A stretch of DNA of 64,000 nt, taken from Lachnospiraceae bacterium UBA3273. Its GTDB lineage: Bacteria > Bacillota > Clostridia > Lachnospirales > Lachnospiraceae. The stretch is from assembly GCA_002362385.1 (NCBI GenBank), contig DEUB01000055.1, positions 1 to 64,000 of the forward strand, given 5' to 3'. Under the pieces are notes generated by a model. It saw only the letters and a list, made by a program, of their open reading frames with translations. It made no database searches and was not told the origin of the DNA. The position numbers and the translations under genes are program-made. This document shows positions 32,675-40,670 of the stretch, piece by piece (within the stretch, counting starts at the first letter, position 1; every line of letters starts with the position of its first letter).

Positions 32675-33915
32675 TGGAAAATGGTGGAATAGTATTCGCG
32701 ATATATGCGGCTGTGATATCTTTAGTACAGGGAATTTCGGATGTTTGGATGATTGATTCCTTTGTGAAATGCAGGAACGGGAAAAAATTTGCAAATATTA
32801 TTTTGCTTATATTAATCGTTTTACATGACTTATTTACAAGTGTGTATGGCGGAGAAGATAAATACATACTTCTGGGAGTGGAAATGCTTGTTTTCTATCC
32901 AACGATACTTCTTCTGTTTTATAGGTGCTATAAAGGATATGCGCATTGGAACCTTATATATCTTTTATCTTTTGAGTGGTGCTTTTTGCTGATTGGAACC
33001 GTTGTGACAATGCCGGTCTTAGCAATTATATGTAATTTTGATTTAAGCAAGATTGAAGGATATATGGATGAGCCTGGAATTATAAAAGCGGTTATTATTA
33101 TTGCCTGCTATTTTGTTGTGGCAAAACTCACAAAATATATTATGGAAGGTTTATACAAACAAAAACATAAGGTTTTTAGGATTGTATGCATTGTATTTGC
33201 CTGTATGGATATATGTTCCATACCATTTTTGGGATGGAAAATAATCAGTGTTATATTTCCGACACTTTTTCTTTTTATTATAACTGTTTTTTTGAGCCAG
33301 AATTCCCATGACAAAAAACGAAAAGAGCAGTTTTCATATTATCGTGCAAGAGAACAAATACAGCTTCAAAGGGAAAAAGAGATTTCAAAAATCCGTCACG
33401 ATATAGCAAATCATTTAAGCGTTATGAAAGAAATGGAAAAGGACGAAACAGGACGCTGTCTTTTAAAAAGAATCGATAAGAATTTCGAAAGCTTTACGGG
33501 AATTCCGGTATTGGACTGTCTGATCTTTGAAAAGGAAAGAAAATGTGTGGAAAAGAAAATTCAGTTTGCAAAGCAGGGCATATGTTTTTCAGAGACGAAT
33601 ATTTCGGAATATGATCTTGTAAGCCTTTTTGCAAATTTATTGGATAATGCCATAGAAGCCGCTAGGCAGACCCAAACACCGACAGTGGAGTTAAAGGTTG
33701 AAAACTGGCAGGGTTATTTAAAAATTTCAATAACGAATTCAAAGTCTGTATCTGTTATGCCTTTAAAAAGTAATTTTAGGACGACAAAAAAAGATAGTGG
33801 GAAACATGGTATTGGTAACAGGATCGTTAAGGATATAGTAGAAAGCAGGGATGGACGGATTCAGTATGAGGATAAAGGAGCTTACATGAAAACAGCAGTG
33901 ATAATGGCTTTATGA
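32674..33915 (+). CDS. AgrC-like sensor histidine kinase 1
   Basis: 413 residues, start GTG at 32674 overlapping the previous stop. About six membrane segments (residues 1-210) are followed by a dimerisation helix with the phospho-accepting His in SKIRHDIANHLSVM and a GHKL ATPase domain (HATPase_c_5 type): N box LFANLLDNAIEAA, G box KHGIGNRIVKDIVE. This is the architecture of AgrC/VirS kinases that pair with LytTR regulators, and the matching regulator heads this operon. The ligand is unknown; the membrane part differs from that of its paralogue only moderately. Confidence 0.88.
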   Translation: MENGGIVFAIYAAVISLVQGISDVWMIDSFVKCRNGKKFANIILLILIVLHDLFTSVYGGEDKYILLGVEMLVFYPTILLLFYRCYKGYAHWNLIYLLSFEWCFLLIGTVVTMPVLAIICNFDLSKIEGYMDEPGIIKAVIIIACYFVVAKLTKYIMEGLYKQKHKVFRIVCIVFACMDICSIPFLGWKIISVIFPTLFLFIITVFLSQNSHDKKRKEQFSYYRAREQIQLQREKEISKIRHDIANHLSVMKEMEKDETGRCLLKRIDKNFESFTGIPVLDCLIFEKERKCVEKKIQFAKQGICFSETNISEYDLVSLFANLLDNAIEAARQTQTPTVELKVENWQGYLKISITNSKSVSVMPLKSNFRTTKKDSGKHGIGNRIVKDIVESRDGRIQYEDKGAYMKTAVIMAL

Positions 33916-33942
33916 CTGCTACAGGAGTTGAGGAATTTTGAT

Positions 33943-35184
33943 ATGCGGGAATGGACCTTGGGGGAGTATGCATATGTTGTAGCAACAGGTTTGATTCAGG
34001 GAATCCTGGATCTGTGGATGGTTTCAGCTTATGTAAAGTGTAAGAAGAATAAAAAAATCGTCAAATATCTATTGATCGTGTTATTGGCGCTTCATGACAT
34101 CTTTTGGAGTCTGGTGGGAGAGAGTGGAAACAATGTCTTGTTTTGTATTGAAATCACTCTTTTTTATCCTATAGTGTTTCTGGTGCTTTATGCTTTTTAT
34201 AAAGGACGGGCACGCTGGAATTTTATTTACATTTTTGCTGTGGAATATAGTTATCAGGTATTGGCTACGGTTATTTCCATCCCGTTCCTGGCGGGAAGAT
34301 TTAGGGGGAATATGAATGCTGTAGTCGATTATATGGACACGGTGTCCGTATCGCTGCTTTGTTTTACCGTTTCAATAAGTATAGGGGCAGCCTGGGTTAC
34401 AAAGATTATCTGGAGTTATCTTTATAAGCTTAAAAGCGGGATGCTTAATATTCTGTGTCTAATATTGAGCTGCCTTGATATAGGTGCACTGATCCTTTAT
34501 GGCTGGATAGGCGTAAGCATTTCTTTCTCAGCAATGTTTTTGCTTGCCATTATTTTTTTTGTATATCAAAATCTCAGGGAAGAAAAACTGAGCGAGCAGT
34601 TTAAATATTATCAGGCAGTTGAGAAGATTCAGACTCAAAAGGAAAAAGAAATTTCAATGATCCGACATGATATAGTAAATCATTTAGGCGTTATGGAGCA
34701 AATGGAAAAAGAAGAAGAGGGAAAAGCGCTTTTAAAGGTAATTGATAAAGGGAATCGACATATTACATATATCTCGATCCTTGACTGCTTAATACGGGAA
34801 AAGGAAAGCGAATGCGTAAAGCGGGGAATTAAATTTGAGAAACAAAGCATACCTTTTCAAAATATAAGTATTTCAGAATATGATTTGATCAGTCTTTTTG
34901 CCAATTTGTTGGATAATGCTATGGAGGCTGCAGTAGCAGCTAAAGATCCTTTCGTAAAAATGGATATTGAAAAAAAGCAGGGACATTTAAGAGTTGTTAT
35001 TAAAAATTCAAAACAAGAGAAAAGTAATCCTTTGAGAAGTGGATTTATGACCACGAAAAGTGATAAAACAAAACATGGATTTGGAAACCGGATCATAAAA
35101 GAGATCGTAGCCGCAAATGACGGATATATTGTTTATAAGGACGAGGGGGATTTTATGACAGCCAGTGCTATATTTGACCTGTAA
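33943..35184 (+). CDS. AgrC-like sensor histidine kinase 2
   Basis: 413 residues from ATG 33943 (GAGGA 8 nt upstream); the frame also allows TTG at 33928 without a spaced ribosome site. It is a paralogue of the preceding kinase: same length, IRHDIVNHLGVM phospho-acceptor site, N box LFANLLDNAMEAA and G box KHGFGNRIIKEIVA. The membrane half (about residues 1-215) is the most diverged part, which suggests that the two kinases sense different ligands or form a heterodimer. The gene ends the operon; direct repeat copy B starts 47 bp further. Confidence 0.88.
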   Translation: MREWTLGEYAYVVATGLIQGILDLWMVSAYVKCKKNKKIVKYLLIVLLALHDIFWSLVGESGNNVLFCIEITLFYPIVFLVLYAFYKGRARWNFIYIFAVEYSYQVLATVISIPFLAGRFRGNMNAVVDYMDTVSVSLLCFTVSISIGAAWVTKIIWSYLYKLKSGMLNILCLILSCLDIGALILYGWIGVSISFSAMFLLAIIFFVYQNLREEKLSEQFKYYQAVEKIQTQKEKEISMIRHDIVNHLGVMEQMEKEEEGKALLKVIDKGNRHITYISILDCLIREKESECVKRGIKFEKQSIPFQNISISEYDLISLFANLLDNAMEAAVAAKDPFVKMDIEKKQGHLRVVIKNSKQEKSNPLRSGFMTTKSDKTKHGFGNRIIKEIVAANDGYIVYKDEGDFMTASAIFDL

Positions 35185-35247
35185 TATGGTAACAGATCAT
35201 TACCCCAAAAGACTGATTGGAAACAGAAAATAACGAAAAAATGTATA

Positions 35248-35276
35248 TTGACATTCAACGAATCAAATGGTAGTAT
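35248..35276 (+). promoter_or_regulatory. rpn copy B promoter
   Basis: TTGACA (35248-35253), 17-nt spacer, TAGTAT (35271-35276), as in copy A. Confidence 0.8.
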
Positions 35277-35449
35277 TCTATCAAAGCATATATTTCTAAC
35301 ATTCTTTTTGCACTTATCTTAGTGTATTCTATTTTCTGCCGGAAGGCGTCTTGAAATCAATGCTTTTAAAATCCAATAAATAATATTTTAAAAGCGGGAG
35401 TTTCAGGAAAGGAAAATGGACGGGTAACTCCTGCGTAAGGAGGTTACTG
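35277..35449 (+). promoter_or_regulatory. Structured 5' leader of rpn copy B
   Basis: This has the same hairpins as copy A. The TGCACT/AGTGTA stem has a G-C pair changed to G-U, and the 11-bp GCTTTTAAAAT/ATTTTAAAAGC stem is perfect where copy A has one wobble pair. The GCGGGAGTT / AACTCCTGC / GGAGGTTAC triplet that gives two mutually exclusive stems at the ribosome site is unchanged. Confidence 0.6.
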
Positions 35450-36418
35450 ATGAAAAAGGAAAAAATTTGTGAAATGGAAAAGAGCGCGCAGTTAAAAGAT
35501 GTGCAGTCAGAAAGCGTGCAGGAGGAATACACGAAAGATCAGGGATATGCAAAAGACATAAGTCCTCAGAAGAAGTACAAGGATACGGTGTTCCGTATGC
35601 TGTTTGGAAAAGAGGAAAGGGCTTTATCTTTATATAACGGTGTCAATGGAACGGATTATAAGGATGCTTCGTCACTACAATTCAATACGCTGGAAAATGC
35701 TGTATTTATGAATGTGAAAAACGATCTGTCCTTTGTGTTTGCAAGCTGTGTGAATCTGTATGAACATCAATCTACAGTGCCTGTGAATATGCCGCTTAGG
35801 GATCTGTTTTACATTGCGGATGTCTGGCAGAAGGAATTTATGAATAAGAGCATCTACAGCACTAAAAGGACTGTTATGCCAAATCCAAACTTCGTGGTGT
35901 TCTATAACGGAGTAAAGACACTGCCGGAGCAGATGGAGATGAAGCTGTCGGATAACTATCTGATACCGACGGATGAGCCTTCGTTAGAATTAAAGGTAAA
36001 GGTATTGAATATCAATTCCGGGATGAATGAGGAACTGAAAGAAAGGTGCCCGGAGTTAAAGCAGTATATGCAGTATATAGATAGAGTACGGAATTATAGT
36101 AAGGAAATGGAGCTAAAGGATGCGGTCATTAAGGCAGTAGAAGAATGCATCAGGGAAAATATCCTAAGGGACTTCCTTATGGAGCAGAAGGCGGAGGTGG
36201 TAAGGATGAGCATTTACGAATTTGACGAAGAGAGGGAAATGGCGATCATCAGGGCGGATGAGAGAGAGCTTGGCAGAGAGGAAGGCAGGACGGAGGGCGA
36301 ACGCCGTATAACGGTACTGTATAAATGTTTGCTGGATGATGAACGTACGGAGGATTTAAGAAGAGCTTTTGAGGATGATATTTACCGCAGTACACTATGC
36401 AAAGAATATGGTATTTGA
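35450..36418 (+). CDS. Rpn family nuclease (PD-(D/E)XK), copy B
   Basis: 322 residues, with the same nuclease domain as the gene at 17535 (KKYKDTVFRMLFG at about residue 41, KNDLSF, NLYEHQST, MPLRDLFYIA). It differs mainly by a charged N-terminal extension of about 32 residues and a shorter Gly-Arg-Glu linker (LGREEGRTEGERR) before the C-terminal helix, so linker length is the variable part. The start has GGAGG at 35439-35443 inside the leader hairpin. It marks the right edge of the accessory island, next to eno. The function is expected to be the same as copy A. Confidence 0.8.
   Translation: MKKEKICEMEKSAQLKDVQSESVQEEYTKDQGYAKDISPQKKYKDTVFRMLFGKEERALSLYNGVNGTDYKDASSLQFNTLENAVFMNVKNDLSFVFASCVNLYEHQSTVPVNMPLRDLFYIADVWQKEFMNKSIYSTKRTVMPNPNFVVFYNGVKTLPEQMEMKLSDNYLIPTDEPSLELKVKVLNINSGMNEELKERCPELKQYMQYIDRVRNYSKEMELKDAVIKAVEECIRENILRDFLMEQKAEVVRMSIYEFDEEREMAIIRADERELGREEGRTEGERRITVLYKCLLDDERTEDLRRAFEDDIYRSTLCKEYGI
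36206..36418 (+). CDS. Possible internal start: Rpn C-terminal product, copy B
   Basis: GGAGG (36193-36197) is 8 nt before in-frame ATG 36206, giving a 70-residue MSIYEFDEEREMAIIR product like that of copy A. Conservation of the site in both copies supports it; expression is not shown. Confidence 0.45.
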   Translation: MSIYEFDEEREMAIIRADERELGREEGRTEGERRITVLYKCLLDDERTEDLRRAFEDDIYRSTLCKEYGI

Positions 36419-36525
36419 TGTTTCTTAGAACAGAAACTGGAGGTAGCCAGGATGAATAAAATTCCGTGACTCTTAAAAATATACAATGAAGCATTAATAT
36501 GGCAATTTCTGCATAAGTTTTATGG

Positions 36526-36565
36526 AAAATGGACACCCTTTGTAAAAAAAGGAGGTCCATTTTTT
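36526..36565 (+). terminator. Terminator-like hairpin covering the eno ribosome site
   Basis: AAAATGGAC (36526-36534) pairs with GTCCATTTT (36555-36563), with a further short CCTTT/AAAGG pairing inside, and a six-T run runs into the eno start codon at 36566. The GGAGG (36551-36555) lies within the hairpin, so it can act as a terminator for island transcripts and as a translational lock on eno. Confidence 0.55.
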
Positions 36566-37969
36566 ATGAAATCATTGATGAGAATCACAGGAGTACGCGG
36601 AAGGGAAATATTGGATTCCAGGGGAAATCCTACGGTAGAGGCGGAAGTGACTGTAACGGACACTATGACGGGTCATTTTTATAGAGGGCGTGCGGCTGTT
36701 CCCAGCGGAGCCAGTACGGGACAATTTGAAGCGGTAGAGCTTCGGGACGGGGAAACCAGATATATGGGATTAGGCGTGCGGAACGCAGTGCACAATATCG
36801 AAACGAAAATTGCTGATGCAATTATGAATATGAACGCCCTGAATCAGATCGAAGTAGACAGAAGGCTTCTTAGAACCGACGGAACGGATAATAAAGGAAA
36901 TCTGGGCGCCAATGCCATGTTGGCCGTTTCTATGGCAGTTGCAAGAGCCGGAGCAGAAGCGCTGCATATTCCTCTGTATCAATATCTGGGGGGCGTGCAT
37001 ACAAGCCTTCTGCCTGTTCCCATGATGAACATCCTAAACGGCGGCAAGCATGCGGATAACACCGTGGATTTTCAGGAATTTATGATCATGCCTGTAAAGG
37101 CGGAGGATTTTGGGGACTGTCTTAGGATCTGTGCGGAAATATATCATAATTTAAAGCAGATCTGTAAGCAGAAAGGCTTAGCCACGGGCGTAGGAGATGA
37201 AGGCGGTTTTGCTCCGGATCTGCCTGATGCGGAAGCGGTGCTGTCTTTGATTGTGGAAGCCATAAAGGCGGCAGGCTACACGCCGGGAGAGGATATTAAG
37301 ATCGCCATGGATGTGGCGTCCAGCGAATTGTACGATGAAACCGACGGTATGTATCATTTTCCCGGGGAAACGGAAAGCCGCAGACGCAAAAATATTGAAG
37401 GCGAAGGGGACGCCATTCCAAACGGCGCCTATGAAGCGGGAACGACCCAGGAGAACATTGCGGATACCAAAGAGGTAATCAGGGATGCCAATGAGATGAT
37501 ATCCTATTATGAGGAGCTTATTTCCAAATATCCTATCATATCCATTGAGGATGGCCTGGCAGAGGACGACTGGGAAGGCTGGAAGGAAATGACGAAAAGG
37601 ATCGGCGATAAGATACAGCTTGTGGGAGACGATCTGTTCGTTACCAATACCAAACGTCTGGATGCAGGCATTAAGCTAGGCGTTGCCAATGCGATCTTAG
37701 TAAAGGTAAATCAGATCGGTACGGTCAGCGAAGCTATGGAAGCCATTGAGATGGCCCATAAAAACGGCTATAAGGCAGTGATCAGCCACAGGAGCGGGGA
37801 AACGGAAGACCCCTTCATTGCGGATCTGGCAGTGGCCACCAATGCGGGACAGATCAAGACAGGGGCGCCGTGCAGGACGGACCGCGTGGCAAAATATAAC
37901 CAGCTTCTGCGCATTCAGGAAGAGCTGGGAGATGTGGCGGAATACAGGAATCCATTTCAAAAGGTTTAA
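36566..37969 (+). CDS. eno: Enolase
   Basis: Enolase interconverts 2-phosphoglycerate and phosphoenolpyruvate. The protein (467 residues) has all hallmarks: ILDSRGNPTVE near the start, VPSGASTG, the catalytic GVGDEGGFAP, metal-binding SIEDGLAEDDWEGW and AVISHRSGETED. It is about 35 residues longer than the usual 430. The extra part, about residues 272-308 (between the YHFPGE segment and YYEELISKYP), contains NIEGEGDAIPNGAYEAG. Start ATG at 36566 with GGAGG 10 nt upstream, held in the hairpin described above. No clear promoter was found in the 110 bp before it. Confidence 0.95.
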   Translation: MKSLMRITGVRGREILDSRGNPTVEAEVTVTDTMTGHFYRGRAAVPSGASTGQFEAVELRDGETRYMGLGVRNAVHNIETKIADAIMNMNALNQIEVDRRLLRTDGTDNKGNLGANAMLAVSMAVARAGAEALHIPLYQYLGGVHTSLLPVPMMNILNGGKHADNTVDFQEFMIMPVKAEDFGDCLRICAEIYHNLKQICKQKGLATGVGDEGGFAPDLPDAEAVLSLIVEAIKAAGYTPGEDIKIAMDVASSELYDETDGMYHFPGETESRRRKNIEGEGDAIPNGAYEAGTTQENIADTKEVIRDANEMISYYEELISKYPIISIEDGLAEDDWEGWKEMTKRIGDKIQLVGDDLFVTNTKRLDAGIKLGVANAILVKVNQIGTVSEAMEAIEMAHKNGYKAVISHRSGETEDPFIADLAVATNAGQIKTGAPCRTDRVAKYNQLLRIQEELGDVAEYRNPFQKV

Positions 37970-38047
37970 TTTTATACTATTTACTCATAGCTTTTTCTTA
38001 TGCTCCCTGCTATAATAGTCAAATATGAAAATCGGGAGGAAAAAGCT

Positions 38048-39391
38048 ATGCTGTCAAAAAAAGACTTCTACAAGATGGTAATTTCCATGGTAATCCCCAT
38101 TGCCTTGCAGAATCTGATCAATGTGGGCGTACAGGCCGCGGATGTGCTGATGTTGGGAAAAGTATCGGAAACCGTTTTGTCCGCATCATCTTTAGGCGGG
38201 CAGATTTCCTATATCATGACTTTAATCTTTTTCGGCATAACGTCGGGAACTACGGTCCTGACCGCCCAGTACTGGGGAAAGCAGGATCTGGACGCCATTG
38301 AGAGAATACTGGGCATAGCTTTAAAGATAGCGGTCATAGTGAGCTGCCTGTTTATGGCGGCAGCCATTGCCGTACCGGAGCTTTTAATGAAAATTTATAC
38401 CTCTGAGCCGGATGTCATTGCAGAAGGGGTAAAATATCTGCGGATCGTCTGCTTTGCTTATATATTAATGGCAGTCAGCATGGTATACCTCAATGTGTTA
38501 AAAAGCATGGAAAGGGTGGTCATTGCCACCATATGCTACGGAGCTTCCTTTCTGACAAATGTGGCTATTAATGCTCTTTTGATCTTTGGACTGGGGCCTT
38601 TTCCCAAAATGGGAATCATGGGCGCAGCGGTGGGGACACTTTGCGCAAGGATCGTGGAAGTGCTGATCATCTGCATATATGCCGGTAAAAAGTCGGTTCC
38701 CATCCGCTTCAGGGGCAGATATTTTTGGCATATGGATAAAGTCCTGCTTAAGGATTTCCTGATTTTTTCCCTTCCCGTAGTATTGAACGAACTGATGTGG
38801 GGGCTGGGGACCTCCATGAATACCGCTGTCATGGGACATTTGGGAAAGGCCGTTGTGGCGGCAAATTCCGTGGCCCAGGTCATCAGGCAGCTTGTAACGG
38901 TGGTAGGCTTTGGCATTGCTTCCGTTGGTGCGATCGTGATCGGAAAGACCATCGGTCAGGGAGAAATGAAGGCGGCAGAGGTATACGGAAAATATATTGT
39001 GCAGCTGACGGTTTTTGCAGGCCTTATAGGGGCGGGGCTTGTACTCATCCTGCGTCCCCTGATGCTTGAGCAGATGGAAATGACGCTCCAGGCCAAAGGA
39101 TATCTTTCCATGATGATGTTTGTCATGAGCTATTTTGTTATCTGCCAGATGTATAACTCCACAATGGTCGTGGGCATTTTCAGGGGCGGCGGAGATACCA
39201 GGTTCGGCCTGGTCTTAGATGTGACGACCATGTGGTGCTGTTCCATTCTCTTTGGGGCTCTGGCGGCATTTGTGTGGAAACTTCCGGTAAACATTGTCTA
39301 CATGATCCTTTTGGGAGACGAGGTCATTAAGATTCCGCTGACCACATGGAGATATCAACAGAAAAAATGGCTGCGGGATGTGACACGGTAA
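38048..39391 (+). CDS. MATE family efflux transporter
   Basis: 447 residues from ATG 38048 (GGGAGGA at 38034-38040, 7 nt upstream). Twelve hydrophobic segments in two halves and the characteristic family sequences (MVIPIALQNLINVGVQAADVLMLG near the start, split here by family convention; GTTVLTAQYWGKQD; later ANSVAQVIRQL) mark a MATE exporter, which moves drugs, toxins or metabolites out of the cell using a Na+ or H+ gradient. Substrate cannot be read from sequence. A TATAAT lies at 38011-38016 with no clear -35. It is downstream of eno but separated by about 75 bp and probably independent. Confidence 0.88.
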   Translation: MLSKKDFYKMVISMVIPIALQNLINVGVQAADVLMLGKVSETVLSASSLGGQISYIMTLIFFGITSGTTVLTAQYWGKQDLDAIERILGIALKIAVIVSCLFMAAAIAVPELLMKIYTSEPDVIAEGVKYLRIVCFAYILMAVSMVYLNVLKSMERVVIATICYGASFLTNVAINALLIFGLGPFPKMGIMGAAVGTLCARIVEVLIICIYAGKKSVPIRFRGRYFWHMDKVLLKDFLIFSLPVVLNELMWGLGTSMNTAVMGHLGKAVVAANSVAQVIRQLVTVVGFGIASVGAIVIGKTIGQGEMKAAEVYGKYIVQLTVFAGLIGAGLVLILRPLMLEQMEMTLQAKGYLSMMMFVMSYFVICQMYNSTMVVGIFRGGGDTRFGLVLDVTTMWCCSILFGALAAFVWKLPVNIVYMILLGDEVIKIPLTTWRYQQKKWLRDVTR

Positions 39392-39399
39392 TTTAGCAG

Positions 39400-39428
39400 T
39401 TGACAAAAAAGAAAAAACAGTATATATT
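39400..39428 (+). promoter_or_regulatory. Promoter of the FeoB-associated peptide gene
   Basis: TTGACA (39400-39405), 17-nt spacer and TATATT (39423-39428), starting 9 nt after the MATE stop codon. Confidence 0.75.
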
Positions 39429-39434
39429 AATATC

Positions 39435-39459
39435 ATAAATGAAAATGATTATCATTTAT
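39435..39459 (+). promoter_or_regulatory. Fur box
   Basis: The palindrome ATAAATGA...TCATTTAT contains TGAAAATGATTATCA (39440-39454), which matches the 7-1-7 Fur consensus TGATAATnATTATCA at all but one position. It begins 6 nt after the -10 hexamer, so Fur with iron would block transcription start. Confidence 0.8.
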
Positions 39460-39532
39460 GATTGAAGCGAGAGGGACGCAGTGGTCCCGGGCGGAAATCA
39501 TAAAATTGCAAAAACAAAGAGAGGATCAATAT

Positions 39533-39673
39533 ATGGGAACGATCGTAGTAGGGGCAATTTTACTGGTTATAGTAGGATCTGTCATATTTAGTATGATACG
39601 GGACAAAAAATCAGGTAAGTCATTACAATGCGGCTGCAGCTGCAAAAACTGCAGTCATCATTGTGGACAATAA
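39533..39673 (+). CDS. FeoB-associated Cys-rich membrane peptide (orphan)
   Basis: 46 residues: MGTIVVGAILLVIVGSVIF is one membrane segment, followed by a basic stretch and a Cys-rich tail (CGCSCKNCSHHCGQ). This is the FeoB-associated family (PF12669-like), usually encoded just after feoB and thought to help ferrous iron transport. Here no feoA/feoB is near, but a Fur box controls it, so it probably serves a Feo system elsewhere. The start is chosen at 39533 with GAGGATC upstream; the frame is open back to 39458 but that region is the operator. Terminator follows at 39722. Confidence 0.8.
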   Translation: MGTIVVGAILLVIVGSVIFSMIRDKKSGKSLQCGCSCKNCSHHCGQ

Positions 39674-39721
39674 AGCAAGATCCTGTCTGAAAGGACAGGT
39701 GTAAAAAATGTCATAATCCAT

Positions 39722-39760
39722 AAAAAACCGTCGCAGGAAATGATTCCGGGCGGTTTTTTA
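39722..39760 (+). terminator. Terminator after the Cys-rich peptide gene
   Basis: AAAAAACCG (39722-39730) pairs with CGGTTTTTT (39751-39759). A smaller CCTGTC/GACAGG hairpin precedes it around 39682-39699. Confidence 0.8.
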
Positions 39761-39818
39761 GTGTGTAAATTGTATTAAAAAGTGTGCAAAACCGTTTTAT
39801 TTTCGGTAAAAAGGTACA

Positions 39819-39847
39819 TTGTACTTTTAAAGACGGGTAGATATAAT
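39819..39847 (+). promoter_or_regulatory. Promoter of the SCP2 gene, with an operator-like palindrome
   Basis: TTGTAC (39819-39824), 17-nt spacer, TATAAT (39842-39847). The -35 is within an inverted repeat (AAGGTACATTGTACTTT, 39811-39827) that could be a regulator site. Confidence 0.65.
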
Positions 39848-39879
39848 TAGCTGTGAGAGGTTAGAAGGAGGTAACTATT

Positions 39880-40461
39880 ATGACCTATGAAGAGATTGTT
39901 GCTTATACAAAAAGCAAAATGGCAGAAGTAGATATCAGCGGGTATAAAGGACATCTGGCTGCGCAGGTTAACATTACGGGAGAAGGAGAAGGCGCATTTT
40001 ATGTGGAATTAAACGACGGTAATGCGGTAGTTGAGCCTTATGAATATTTCGACAGGGATGTAGTACTGATCGCTTCCGCAGATGTGTTTATCGCAATTGT
40101 CGACGGGAAAAAAGATGCGGTTGCAGCATACCTGACAGGAGGCCTGAAGGTAGAAGGAAATATTGAAAAAGCGAAGGAATTCGGAGAACTTTTAAAGAAC
40201 AGCAAAAAGGCAGCAAAGAAAGCGGCAGCAAAGCCGGCAAAGACAGCTGCAAAAACGGTAAAACCGGCAAAGACAACTGCTAAGGCGGCTAAGGCGGAGA
40301 AACCGGCAAAAACTGTCGTAAAAGCAGAGAAACCGGCAAAGGCAGAAAAACAGGCGGCAGCAGCAAAAACCGTAACGCCTGCCCAGAAGAAAGCTGCGGT
40401 AGCCGTGGCGAAAAATGTCGCTGCTAAGAAATCGACTACAAAATCCGCAGAAACAAAATAA
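39880..40461 (+). CDS. SCP2-domain protein with a histone H1-like Lys/Ala/Pro tail
   Basis: 193 residues. The first 110 or so form an SCP2 (sterol-carrier-like, lipid-binding) domain: FYVELNDGNAVVEPYEYFD, VVLIASADVFIAIVDGKKD, and the closing AAYLTGGLKVEGN. The remaining 80 are low complexity, dominated by Lys, Ala and Pro (AKPAKTAAKTVKPAKTT and similar), as in histone H1 and bacterial Hc1-like or HU-tail proteins that bind DNA or other polyanions. The tail is coded by varied synonymous codons, which argues against a recent repeat expansion. AGGAGG at 39867-39872 precedes ATG. Lipid binding is known for the fold; tail function is inferred. Confidence 0.82.
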   Translation: MTYEEIVAYTKSKMAEVDISGYKGHLAAQVNITGEGEGAFYVELNDGNAVVEPYEYFDRDVVLIASADVFIAIVDGKKDAVAAYLTGGLKVEGNIEKAKEFGELLKNSKKAAKKAAAKPAKTAAKTVKPAKTTAKAAKAEKPAKTVVKAEKPAKAEKQAAAAKTVTPAQKKAAVAVAKNVAAKKSTTKSAETK

Positions 40462-40483
40462 TACATAAAACGAAAAAAAAGTG

Positions 40484-40516
40484 TGGCTGTTTATTCATTT
40501 AAACAGCCATTTTTTA
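40484..40516 (+). terminator. Terminator after the SCP2 gene
   Basis: TGGCTGTTTA (40484-40493) pairs with TAAACAGCCA (40500-40509), followed by six T. Confidence 0.85.
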
Positions 40517-40613
40517 TTTTATAATATGAAATAAGACGACGGCAAAAAACAAACTATCGGGCGCAACATGAGAGAGTTTAGCGAATCGGCAGATTTTGTG
40601 CGATAAGTAGGGC

Positions 40614-40643
40614 TTGAATCATAAAAAGTCCTTTTGTTATAAT
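40614..40643 (+). promoter_or_regulatory. Promoter of the Spo0A-like gene
   Basis: TTGAAT (40614-40619), 18-nt spacer, TATAAT (40638-40643), then AGGAGGATT-like ribosome site GGAGGG at 40659-40664. Confidence 0.7.
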
Positions 40644-40670
40644 CCATGTCAAAAGAATGGAGGGATTGAC

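Larger units (their letters stand above)
35231..36455 (+). repeat. Direct repeat, copy B (leader plus rpn gene)
   Basis: Counterpart of 17316-18480. After the shared 3' flank (to GGATGA at 36455), where copy A continues with a duplicate C-terminal reading frame, copy B passes directly into unrelated DNA (AATAAAATTCC...), as if the duplicate had been lost or never formed here. Confidence 0.9.

Noticed and set aside
39458..39532. N-terminal extension of the FeoB-associated peptide
   Set aside because: The region overlaps the Fur operator and lacks a ribosome site; the family begins at the membrane segment.
40038..40466. Ala/Phe-rich frame opposite the SCP2 gene
   Set aside because: Antisense of the Lys/Ala-rich tail; composition is an artefact.
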